From CAZAXU01 sp964489245 (GTDB lineage: Bacteria > Bacteroidota > Bacteroidia > Flavobacteriales > Flavobacteriaceae): DNA of 61,565 nucleotides. The stretch covers positions 1 through 61,565 of the forward strand of contig CAZAXU010000005.1 of assembly GCA_964489245.1 (NCBI GenBank), read 5' to 3'. Below, piece after piece: positions 16,206 to 23,593 of this stretch. The notes below the pieces were generated by a model. It saw only the letters and a list, made by a program, of their open reading frames with translations. It ran no database searches and was not told where the DNA came from. The position numbers were made by a program, and so were the translations under genes. How positions within the stretch are numbered: position 1 is the first letter of the stretch; every line of letters begins with the position of its first letter.

Positions 16206-17567
16206 ATGCAAAAAATACATTTTATCGCCATCGGCGGAAGTGCCATGCACAATTTGGCCATAGCTCTAAAAAACAAAGGATATCAAATCAGTGGAAGTGA
16301 TGATACCATATTTGACCCGTCAAAATCAAGATTGGAAAAACACAAGCTTCTCCCAAAAAAATTCGGGTGGTTCCCTGAAAAAATCACACAAGATATCGAT
16401 GTGATTATTTTAGGAATGCATGCTCAGACCGATAATCCTGAACTTAAAAAAGCACAAGAAATCGGTGTTCCTATTTTTTCATACCCCGAATATCTATATG
16501 AACAAAGCAAAAATAAAAACAGAGTGGTTATAGCAGGTTCACATGGAAAAACCACCATCACATCCATGATTTTACATGTGCTGAACAAAATGAATATCTC
16601 CACGGACTATATGGTTGGCTCTCAACTGAAAGGTTTTGAAAATATGGTTTCCCTGAACAACGAAAACGATAATATCATACTCGAGGGAGACGAATATCTT
16701 TCCTCTCCTATCGACACCAGACCAAAATTTCTTTGGTATAAACCACACACCACAGTTATCAGCGGAATTGCATGGGATCATATGAATAAATTTCCGGACA
16801 AACAAGACTATATCAAACAATTTGATAAATATATTGACAGCATTGTTCCGGGAGGAACTCTCATCTACAATAAAGAAGACAAAGTGCTTGCGGAGATGGC
16901 ACTTGAAAACAAAAACAACATTAACAAAATAGCCTACAAAACCCCCGATTATGAAATCGTTGACGGCATCTTTCATATACTAACCGACACCAAAAAAATA
17001 CCTTTAAACATTTTTGGCAAGCACAATATGCAAAATCTTGAAGCTGCCAGAAATATTTGCAAAACTTTGAATATTTCAGATGCAGATTTTTTTGATGCCA
17101 TTCAAAGTTTTCAAGGAGCCGATATGCGTTTGGAAAATATTCTGGAAAGTGACGACCGAGTAATTATAAAAGATTTTGCCCATGCACCATCAAAAGTGCA
17201 AGCCAGTGTCAACGCTGTTAAAGAAAAATATCCTCACAGAAAAGTGATTGCCATATTGGAGTTGCACACCTACAGCAGTTTGAACAAAAACTTCTTACCG
17301 GAATATAAAAACACACTCAACAAGGCAGATGAGGCCGTTGTGTTCTATTCTCCAAAGGCAATCGCCATCAAAAGAATGGAACCCATCGCCCCTGAATTGA
17401 TTGTAAAAGAATTTGATCGTCCTGATTTAAAAGTGTTTACAGAACCTGAAAGTCTCCACCAATATCTATATGATTATGACTTGAAAAACAAAGTACTTCT
17501 ATTGATGAGTTCAGGAAGTTACGGCAGATTGGATTTCAAAAAACTCAAAACCATCAACAATGAATAA
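16206..17567 (+). CDS. mpl: Mpl-like Mur ligase (murein tripeptide recycling)
   Basis: This 453-aa ATP-dependent amide ligase is of the Mur family. It has an N-terminal Rossmann fold (IHFIAIGGSAMHNLAIAL), the ATP-binding loop VIAGSHGKTTITSM near residue 110, the Mur central-domain segment GIAWDHMNKFPD, and a C-terminal domain with KDFAHAPSK. Mpl joins recovered L-Ala-D-Glu-mDAP to UDP-MurNAc; MurC is the close relative. Ligase type is inferred from the N-terminus and from the pairing with radC, which I know from other Flavobacteriia. It overlaps radC by 8 bp. Confidence 0.8.
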   Translation: MQKIHFIAIGGSAMHNLAIALKNKGYQISGSDDTIFDPSKSRLEKHKLLPKKFGWFPEKITQDIDVIILGMHAQTDNPELKKAQEIGVPIFSYPEYLYEQSKNKNRVVIAGSHGKTTITSMILHVLNKMNISTDYMVGSQLKGFENMVSLNNENDNIILEGDEYLSSPIDTRPKFLWYKPHTTVISGIAWDHMNKFPDKQDYIKQFDKYIDSIVPGGTLIYNKEDKVLAEMALENKNNINKIAYKTPDYEIVDGIFHILTDTKKIPLNIFGKHNMQNLEAARNICKTLNISDADFFDAIQSFQGADMRLENILESDDRVIIKDFAHAPSKVQASVNAVKEKYPHRKVIAILELHTYSSLNKNFLPEYKNTLNKADEAVVFYSPKAIAIKRMEPIAPELIVKEFDRPDLKVFTEPESLHQYLYDYDLKNKVLLLMSSGSYGRLDFKKLKTINNE

Positions 17568-18243
17568 AATCCCAATCAATCAATGGTCTGCAGATGATCG
17601 CCCCAGAGAAAAGCTGCTCAAAAAAGGCGTAATTGCACTTTCTGATGCCGAGCTGATTGCCATTTTAATCGGTTCCGGAAACAGAACAGAATCTGCCGTT
17701 GATTTGTCAAAAAGAATTTTAAATGAGGTCAAAAACAATTTAGATGAACTGGGAAAGTTGAATATCAAAGATTTGATGCAATTCAAAGGAATTGGTGAAG
17801 CAAAAGCCATCGGCATTATTGCCGCCCTTGAAATCGGGAGACGCCGAAATCTGAGCAAGGCGCTAGACAAAAAAGAAATTCATTCTTCTATCGATGTTTT
17901 TGAGCTGCTCTCTCCTATACTGTCTGATTTGGATATAGAAGAATTTTGGGTGATTATTTTGAAAAAAAATCGGGTGGTTGCTCAGGAAAAAATCGGAACC
18001 GGCGGTTTGGATACTTCTATTGTAGACATTCGTTTGATGATGAAAACTTTACTCGAAAAAAATGCCACCGCCTTTATCATTGCACACAACCATCCTTCAG
18101 GAAATAAAAATCCCGGCAAAAGCGACCAAAAAATTACTGCTAAGATTAAAGAAGCATCCAAAATTTTGAATATTGAACTTTTGGACCATCTCATTATTGC
18201 AAATCAAAACTATTTCAGTTTTGCCGATGAAGGAATTTTATAA
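17560..18243 (+). CDS. radC: RadC/JAB-domain protein
   Basis: This 227-aa protein starts with a helix-hairpin-helix-like region (LMQFKGIGEAKAIGIIAALE, about 70-90) and ends with a JAB/MPN metal-binding domain showing IIAHNHPSGNKNPGKSD. The conserved His pair and Asp match the JAMM zinc site. The historical DNA-repair role of RadC is doubtful; the biochemical role is unknown. It is translationally coupled to the upstream ligase gene. Its stop codon overlaps a small inverted repeat (18,242-18,263) that separates it from the toxin-antitoxin island. Confidence 0.9.
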   Translation: MNKIPINQWSADDRPREKLLKKGVIALSDAELIAILIGSGNRTESAVDLSKRILNEVKNNLDELGKLNIKDLMQFKGIGEAKAIGIIAALEIGRRRNLSKALDKKEIHSSIDVFELLSPILSDLDIEEFWVIILKKNRVVAQEKIGTGGLDTSIVDIRLMMKTLLEKNATAFIIAHNHPSGNKNPGKSDQKITAKIKEASKILNIELLDHLIIANQNYFSFADEGIL

Positions 18244-18263
18244 AAATGATAAAATTCATTTTT
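18242..18263. promoter_or_regulatory. Inverted repeat upstream of the TAC module
   Basis: AAAAATGA and TCATTTTT form 8-bp arms around a 6-bp spacer, starting on the radC stop codon and ending 37 bp before the first TAC gene. It could be the operator of the autoregulating antitoxin or a weak terminator for radC; sequence alone does not decide. Confidence 0.35.
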
Positions 18264-18300
18264 AAGTGAATAATATTTTGATATTAACTTATAAATTAAT

Positions 18301-18777
18301 ATGTTTGCAGAAATAATTGAACTTATCCATTATAAAGAGGTTACCTATTACAGCATTTTACTTGATGGTGACAAAGAAAGTTTGTTTCACCAATTTGTCA
18401 ACAAAATGCTAGAAAAGAGGTTAAATGAAGATTTAGCTATTTTAAAAAGTTTTTTAGAAAAAGTTGGTAATAAATATGGCGCGAAAAAACAATATTTTAG
18501 ATTTGAAAACACAGCCGATGCATTACCTCCTAACTTTGTGAGTACTAAACATAATCTAAGGCTATATTGCATGAGAATCAATGAAAATTCAGTCATTCTA
18601 TTTAACGGAGGAATGAAAACAAAAAGCACATCTCAAGAATCACCGGAAGTCAGTATGCATTTTCATGATGCAAACATCTATAGTCAAAAAATTCAAATAG
18701 CAATAAAAGAAAAAGAAATAAAGATTAATAAACAAGGAAGACTAGTTTTTAGTAATGATTTTATCTTGTATTTATAA
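18301..18777 (+). CDS. Putative toxin of a toxin-antitoxin-chaperone module
   Basis: This 158-aa soluble protein has no family I can name with certainty. It has a helical N-terminal half and a C-terminal half with LRLYCMRINENSVILFNGGMKT, a beta-hairpin pattern resembling the core of HigB/RelE-fold ribonucleases (an R-x-x-Y/F strand, then a hydrophobic strand and a short K-containing loop). The gene order toxin, HTH antitoxin, SecB-like chaperone is that of higB-higA-secB TAC loci. It is 11 bp upstream of the HTH gene. AT content looks higher than in flanking radC, which suggests acquisition. Toxin activity is inferred from context. Confidence 0.55.
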   Translation: MFAEIIELIHYKEVTYYSILLDGDKESLFHQFVNKMLEKRLNEDLAILKSFLEKVGNKYGAKKQYFRFENTADALPPNFVSTKHNLRLYCMRINENSVILFNGGMKTKSTSQESPEVSMHFHDANIYSQKIQIAIKEKEIKINKQGRLVFSNDFILYL

Positions 18778-18788
18778 ATTTTATCACC

Positions 18789-19211
18789 ATGGAAAATTAC
18801 AAAAATATTAAAGATTTTTTTAATTCACCCATCAAAAAAGAGATTGATGATTATGTGGATATTAATCTGGCAATCTCAGAGCAAGTAATGAAATATCTAC
18901 ATGACAAGAGACTAACGCAGAAAGATTTGGCACAAAAATTGGGAAAAAGAGAATCTGAAATTAGTAAATGGCTATCAGGCACACACAATCTTACACTCAA
19001 AAGTATTTCCAAAATTTCCGCTATACTCAACGAACAAATTATTGTTACTCCTTTACAAGCAAAAGAAAAATATAAAGAGATTAAGTATGTCACATTGAAA
19101 GTGATGGCAGGCACGAACACAAATAAAAAGATAAGCTCTAATTATCAAGAAAATAGAGAAATAAGTCGTAAACCTTTTCTCTTTCATAACACCCAAAAAA
19201 AAGTTAGCTAA
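18789..19211 (+). CDS. XRE/HigA-like antitoxin with long C-terminal tail
   Basis: This 140-aa protein has a helix-turn-helix of the Cro/XRE type at about residues 33-85 (RLTQKDLAQKLGKRESEISK, then WLSGTHNLTLKSISKISAIL). After the HTH a polar, low-complexity tail of about 45 residues continues to the C-terminus. In known TAC systems HigA carries such a tail (chaperone addiction region) that the SecB-like chaperone must bind before the antitoxin folds. The gene lies between the putative toxin (11 bp) and the SecB-like gene (3 bp). It probably also represses its own operon. Confidence 0.75.
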   Translation: MENYKNIKDFFNSPIKKEIDDYVDINLAISEQVMKYLHDKRLTQKDLAQKLGKRESEISKWLSGTHNLTLKSISKISAILNEQIIVTPLQAKEKYKEIKYVTLKVMAGTNTNKKISSNYQENREISRKPFLFHNTQKKVS

Positions 19212-19214
19212 GCA

Positions 19215-19673
19215 ATGGCACATAAAATAGGAAACGTCAACCCCGATGACATTAATTTACTGAAAGTAAATTTGCTCAAACTTGATGTTGATGCATCAGA
19301 AAAATATATCAATTCTCCGTTAGAATCTTCCGGACTAAAAATTGAAATGGGACACAATATTGCATTTGATTTTAATGGAAATGCTGCCCGTTATAGGCTG
19401 TTTTTTAACTTCATATCAGTAAATGACGATCAAGAAGACATTGGTTTATCTGCAGAAATAGCCTTGGAATTTCACTTTAAGATTGACAATATCCAACATT
19501 ATGTTGAAACAAAAAAGAACCAAAAAAATGTAGGACTACCACTAGCTGCCAGTTTGATGAATATTTCATATGCTACATCAAGAGGAATTATTTTGGAAAA
19601 AACTCAAAACACATTCTTTAATGGAATCATTCTACCTATAATTGATTCTACAAAATTTTTGCTAGATCTATAA
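19215..19673 (+). CDS. SecB-like chaperone (TAC-type)
   Basis: This 152-aa protein ends with ISYATSRGIILEKTQNT and ILPIIDSTKFL, which match the SecB family pattern (a strand, a helix with S-x-x-RG, then a proline-rich turn and P-I/V-I/N segment). The preceding strands (IGLSAEIALEFHFKIDN) fit the SecB beta sheet. Here it sits 3 bp behind an HTH antitoxin, as in the M. tuberculosis HigBA-SecB TAC locus, so it is probably an antitoxin-dedicated chaperone rather than the export chaperone. Its stop codon is immediately followed by the next ATG at 19,674. Confidence 0.65.
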   Translation: MAHKIGNVNPDDINLLKVNLLKLDVDASEKYINSPLESSGLKIEMGHNIAFDFNGNAARYRLFFNFISVNDDQEDIGLSAEIALEFHFKIDNIQHYVETKKNQKNVGLPLAASLMNISYATSRGIILEKTQNTFFNGIILPIIDSTKFLLDL

Positions 19674-20744
19674 ATGAACTTATTTAGTTTTCATAAACCG
19701 GTTTCCACACATTTCAAATATTGGATTGTGACATTATTCGCTATAAAAGTCGCAGGATATTTTCCTGAGTTTATAGAAATTTTTTATGCACAAAAGCTCT
19801 ATCCCTTTATCGCTGTTGTTAACCGTTTTACTTATAAGTCTATTCCGTTTTCCGTCGGAGATATTTTTTATTTCTTTGGCGTTCTTTACTTGATTTATTT
19901 GATGTTTCTCATCATCAAAAACATCAAAAAACCTTTGATAAGCCTATTGAAGCTTTCCGTTTATTTGCTCTTGGTTGTCTGGATTTTTTATTTGTCTTGG
20001 GGATTTAACTATTTCAGAATGCCACTGGCAAAACAAATGAATTTAACAAATCAAAAATATAACGCCGAACAATTAAAAGAAATCACACAATTGATGATTA
20101 ACAAAACCAATCGGCTACAAATCATTATCACAAAAAACGATACGCTTGCCGTTGAAATTCCATACAGCATTGAACAAATCATGGAAAAAGCCCCTGAGGG
20201 CTATCAAAATATTCAAGATATTATCGCCCTGAAATATCCTCAGGCTTGCATCAAAACCTCTCTTTTGAGCAAACAAATATCTTATATGGGAGTGAGCGGC
20301 TATTTGAATCCTTTCACCGGCGAAGCGCAAATCAACCGACTATTTCCAAAAGTCTTTTTGCCCGGCATCACTACGCACGAAATGGCACATCAATTGGGAT
20401 TTGCGCCGGAAAATGAAGCCTGCTTTTTGGGCTACTTGGCATCAACCCGTCATCCGGATCCTTATTTTCAATATTCCGGATATATTGATGCCCTACGATA
20501 TTGCTTGATAGAAATAAGAAAATATGATAAAAACTTATATAAAGAATATATGCATCAACTCCATCGAGGTATAATGAAAAATTTTTCAGAAGCACGACAA
20601 TTCAGTGAAAAATATAAATTCCCTATCGACTTTTCACAAGGTTATGATATCTATCTCAAAATGAACAAACAAGCGTCCGGTATTCATTCTTATAATGAGG
20701 TGGTACATCTGCTTATTGCTTATCATCTCCAAAATAGGAATTGA
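19674..20744 (+). CDS. DUF3810-family membrane protein with HExxH motif
   Basis: This 356-aa protein has three N-terminal hydrophobic segments (about 18-30, 62-82 and 92-110) and a large following domain. HEMAH at 235-239, followed by PENEACFLGYLAS, looks like a zincin metalloprotease site with a downstream Glu. The family is DUF3810, common in Bacteroidota, with no established function. The gene begins directly at the stop of the SecB-like gene; this may be due to insertion of the TAC genes upstream rather than a functional link. Confidence 0.8.
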   Translation: MNLFSFHKPVSTHFKYWIVTLFAIKVAGYFPEFIEIFYAQKLYPFIAVVNRFTYKSIPFSVGDIFYFFGVLYLIYLMFLIIKNIKKPLISLLKLSVYLLLVVWIFYLSWGFNYFRMPLAKQMNLTNQKYNAEQLKEITQLMINKTNRLQIIITKNDTLAVEIPYSIEQIMEKAPEGYQNIQDIIALKYPQACIKTSLLSKQISYMGVSGYLNPFTGEAQINRLFPKVFLPGITTHEMAHQLGFAPENEACFLGYLASTRHPDPYFQYSGYIDALRYCLIEIRKYDKNLYKEYMHQLHRGIMKNFSEARQFSEKYKFPIDFSQGYDIYLKMNKQASGIHSYNEVVHLLIAYHLQNRN

Positions 20745-20793
20745 ATTTCTCAAGCACAGAAAATTAAAATTTATTATCTCTATATTTTTTTCG

Positions 20794-20801
20794 TAATTTT
20801 G
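20794..20801 (+). promoter_or_regulatory. -7 box of the 20,825 gene
   Basis: TAATTTTG matches TAnnTTTG, 24 bp upstream of the ATG at 20,825. Confidence 0.5.
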
Positions 20802-20824
20802 CCATAACATAAATATATGGAGTC

Positions 20825-21382
20825 ATGCATAAAAATATAAAGCTTGTTGTAGCACTCATCATTTTCGGATTATCTATTTGGCAGTTTACGGAATCAAATA
20901 TCGGCAATGGAATTTTCTTGATTCTCTTGACTTTTGTTGTATTGTTTTTTTACGTTAGAAACGAGTATATTCTTTTGGCATTTTTAAAACTCCGAAAAGA
21001 AAATATGGATGGCGCCGCAAAATGGTTGGAAAAAATAAAAAATCCAAAGGCACAACTCATCAAACCTCAAGAAGCGTATTATTATTTGCTAAAAGGCACT
21101 TTGATCCAACGAGAAAATATCACCCAGTCTGAAAAATTCTTTCGTCAAGCCTTGAGCACCGGTCTGATGATGGATCATGATAAAGCCATGGCAAAATTGA
21201 ATTTGGCGGGAATTGCCATTGCAAAAAAAAGAAACAGAGAAGCCATTAATCTTTTGAACGAATCAAAAAGTTTGGACAAAAAAAATATGTTCGCTGAACA
21301 AATCAAAGAACTGCAACACAGAATTGACCCTAACACCAAACGCGGCACAAAATTCACGCCTAAAAAGAAAAAGAGGAGATAG
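20825..21382 (+). CDS. Membrane-anchored TPR-like protein of unknown function
   Basis: This 185-aa protein starts with two close hydrophobic helices (about 6-25 and 28-45). It then has a helical-repeat region reading like tetratricopeptide repeats (PQEAYYYLLKGTLIQREN, then SEKFFRQALSTG, KAMAKLNLAGIAIAKKRNRE and AINLLNESKSLD). The tail is strongly basic (TPKKKKRR). I do not recognise a named family; similar small TPR membrane proteins are common in Flavobacteriia. It has its own -7 box and a 43-bp gap to the LysE gene. Confidence 0.65.
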   Translation: MHKNIKLVVALIIFGLSIWQFTESNIGNGIFLILLTFVVLFFYVRNEYILLAFLKLRKENMDGAAKWLEKIKNPKAQLIKPQEAYYYLLKGTLIQRENITQSEKFFRQALSTGLMMDHDKAMAKLNLAGIAIAKKRNREAINLLNESKSLDKKNMFAEQIKELQHRIDPNTKRGTKFTPKKKKRR

Positions 21383-21425
21383 ACTGTCACTAACATTTGA
21401 CTAAAAATCTCCCAAAACAAAAAAA

Positions 21426-22046
21426 ATGATGGTCTATTTACTCCATCTATTCATCGGTTTTCTTATGGCTTTTCTCGGCTTACTCACACCGGGGCTGCTC
21501 ACTATGACCACCATAGACACATCTTTGGATCGCGGCTCTAAAGAAGCAGTTAAATTTTCATTCGGTGTTGTGATTCCCATCATCATTCAAGCGCATATCG
21601 CACTTTTAGGAGCAGAATACCTGCATGAACATCCTGAGGTGATCAAATCGTTTTCAAAGATTGCCGTTTTTATCTTTTGGGGTTTATCCTACATTTTTTG
21701 GAGACAATACAACAGAAGGCATGTGGTAAAAAAATCGGGAATTAATATCAGAAATCCTTATCTCTACGGTCTTGTGATTTCTCTTATCAACCCTATGGCA
21801 ATTCCTTTTTATTTCACTTATAGCTCTCTTTTGGAAATGCAGGGTATTCTGAAATTGGATGAACCCTATGTATCTGTTTTTGTGCTTGGCGCCATCATGG
21901 GTGCTTTTGCTATTTTACACACTTATGCCAAACATGCCCACCGGTTTATTCATCGTATTCAATTTATTGCAAAAAATTTCAACCTGATTTTGGCACTTGT
22001 TATGTTTTTTCTGGGATTATCCGCCTTGGTCAATTCCTTATGGTAA
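21426..22046 (+). CDS. LysE-family transporter
   Basis: This 206-aa inner-membrane protein has about six hydrophobic segments. The N-terminal stretch GFLMAFLGLLTPGLLTMTT matches the LysE/RhtB signature region, and SLINPMAIPFYFTY matches the conserved NP segment in the middle. Family members export amino acids or similar small molecules. The substrate is unknown. An ATG at 21,429 is an alternative start. It converges with the nor cluster, with 4 bp between stop codons. Confidence 0.8.
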   Translation: MMVYLLHLFIGFLMAFLGLLTPGLLTMTTIDTSLDRGSKEAVKFSFGVVIPIIIQAHIALLGAEYLHEHPEVIKSFSKIAVFIFWGLSYIFWRQYNRRHVVKKSGINIRNPYLYGLVISLINPMAIPFYFTYSSLLEMQGILKLDEPYVSVFVLGAIMGAFAILHTYAKHAHRFIHRIQFIAKNFNLILALVMFFLGLSALVNSLW

Positions 22047-22050
22047 TAAA

Positions 22051-22296
22051 TTAACTGACAATCAGGCTAACTGCACCGACAAAAATAAACAATAACATGA
22101 CTAGAAGTGTTTTCCATAAGTTGTTTGCTTTCTTAAGTTCCATAAATTGAAAAGCCACCAAGATAAATTTCATTGCTGAAAACAATAAAATCAGAATCGC
22201 TACATACTTTATGGCATCTGAATTATTCGATAAGCTTGCTGTTACTATCGTGAGTATGGCCAAGGCAGTAAGTGTATAAATATTTTTTTTCTCCAT
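22051..22296 (-). CDS. Small membrane protein, cytochrome oxidase subunit IV/NorF-like
   Basis: This 81-aa protein has three hydrophobic helices and the segment FSAMKFILVAFQFMELKKAN, typical of prokaryotic cytochrome c oxidase subunit IV-like proteins. The ATG at 22,296 is preferred; the longer frame would run into norE. It lies 2 bp after norE, and in nor clusters a small NorF follows NorE, so it is probably the NorF equivalent. Function in NO reductase assembly or activity is inferred from position. Confidence 0.7.
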   Translation of the reverse strand: MEKKNIYTLTALAILTIVTASLSNNSDAIKYVAILILLFSAMKFILVAFQFMELKKANNLWKTLLVMLLFIFVGAVSLIVS

Positions 22297-22298
22297 AA

Positions 22299-22880
22299 CT
22301 AAAAAATTAAGTAGAGCATCGGAAACAACAACAACCAAATCAAGTCGCACATATGCCAAAAGGTGGCGCCGGCTTCAGCATCTAAAATATTGATTTGTTC
22401 TCTCTTTTTTTTGATATTGAAATACATAAAACTCAAAATAACCAATCCCACCAAAACATGAATCACGTGAAATCCGGTAAGCAACCAATAAAATGTAAAA
22501 AAAGTATTGTAACTCAAAGTCAAACCATGTTCAATCTTTTCATAATATTCAATTGTTTTTAGCGCCAAAAACAAAAAGCCTCCCAACATTGTGAGTCTGA
22601 GAAAAAATTTTGCTTTATCAATTTTCACTTGCTTAAGCAAGTGTATTGTGGTTGCCATGAAAAATCCGCTGGTCAACAAAAAAATTGTATTTGTTGCCCC
22701 GTAAGTGCTGTTGAGCATCATCCGAGATTGATGATAAGCTTCAGGGTTTTCCCGACTGTAAACAGCTAGTGCAATCAATGCAGCGCTAAAAGTGATAAGT
22801 TCCAGAAAAATCAATATCCACAAGAGAATTCCTCCGGGAGGATAGTATACATTTTTATAATCTATTTGTGCTTCTTTCAT
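22299..22880 (-). CDS. norE: Cytochrome c oxidase subunit III-like protein (NorE)
   Basis: This 193-aa protein has five to six hydrophobic segments. GFHVIHVLVGLVILSFMYFN and the ending GATFWHMCDLIWLLLFPMLY are signatures of the oxidase subunit III family. Its place at the end of a norCBQD cluster identifies it as NorE, an accessory protein that improves NO reductase activity. No oxidase subunit I or II gene is near, which argues against a true terminal oxidase subunit. Confidence 0.85.
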   Translation of the reverse strand: MKEAQIDYKNVYYPPGGILLWILIFLELITFSAALIALAVYSRENPEAYHQSRMMLNSTYGATNTIFLLTSGFFMATTIHLLKQVKIDKAKFFLRLTMLGGFLFLALKTIEYYEKIEHGLTLSYNTFFTFYWLLTGFHVIHVLVGLVILSFMYFNIKKKREQINILDAEAGATFWHMCDLIWLLLFPMLYLIF

Positions 22881-22958
22881 CCGACAAAATTATCCCCAAA
22901 GATATGGATTTTGTTCATTTTCCTGCGTAACTTATGTTTCAGGTTTATACTCCTGCAA

Positions 22959-23495
22959 TCATCTATAATTATAAAGAAGTGATACCCCGAAAGCATTTAT
23001 TTTATCATCTATAAAAATTTGGTGAAAACTCAATTCAAAATAGCTTAGACGAATACCTACATCATAGCGAATTCCATCTCGTGAAATCATCGGATTGTTT
23101 CCAATTATTCTTGAAAATTCATAACCAACTTCAACAAACCCTCCTGTTGAACTGCGCGCATACGGAGAAGAAGCGTTTCCAAAATTAATTCCTACAAGAA
23201 CGGGAGCATGAAACTGAAAACGCATATCTGCTTTTTCAGTATTTACGCCTAAACCTATTCTTGAGCCAAGAGATAGCGTCGCAATATCATCATAATCAAA
23301 CAAATTTACTCTAGGTGCCAGCACAATTCCCACATCGGATGATTTGGTATATTTTATGGCGTCTTGTCCGACAGGTTTGTAAACAACACGATTAAAATCA
23401 GCGTAAGCTCCGTAGCTGAAAGAAAAAGATTGTGCCAACAAGCCCATTTGAAATACAAAAAGTGCGAGAGAAAATAAATATATTTTTGTTTTCAT
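22959..23495 (-). CDS. Small outer-membrane beta-barrel protein inside the nor cluster
   Basis: This 178-aa protein has a signal peptide (KTKIYLFSLALFVFQMGLLAQ). Its body is of alternating beta strands with Gly and aromatic turns and ends in LLYNYR, as 8-strand porin-like barrels do. The ATG at 23,495 follows the family logic (M-K-T-K start); the longer frame adds nine uncharged residues before it. It lies between norD (98 bp) and norE (78 bp) on the same strand. I do not recognise a specific family, and barrels are not a standard nor component. Confidence 0.65.
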   Translation of the reverse strand: MKTKIYLFSLALFVFQMGLLAQSFSFSYGAYADFNRVVYKPVGQDAIKYTKSSDVGIVLAPRVNLFDYDDIATLSLGSRIGLGVNTEKADMRFQFHAPVLVGINFGNASSPYARSSTGGFVEVGYEFSRIIGNNPMISRDGIRYDVGIRLSYFELSFHQIFIDDKINAFGVSLLYNYR

Positions 23496-23593
23496 GATGG
23501 TATAAATAAATTGGTTGAACAATGTTAGACATTTTTTGACAACAAAACAAATACATCTGTCAGTTTATTCTTCTGTCAAAAATGTTGCCAAAC

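Noticed and set aside
22299..22880. Terminal oxidase subunit III
   Set aside because: No oxidase subunit I or II is near; the nor cluster context makes NorE more likely.
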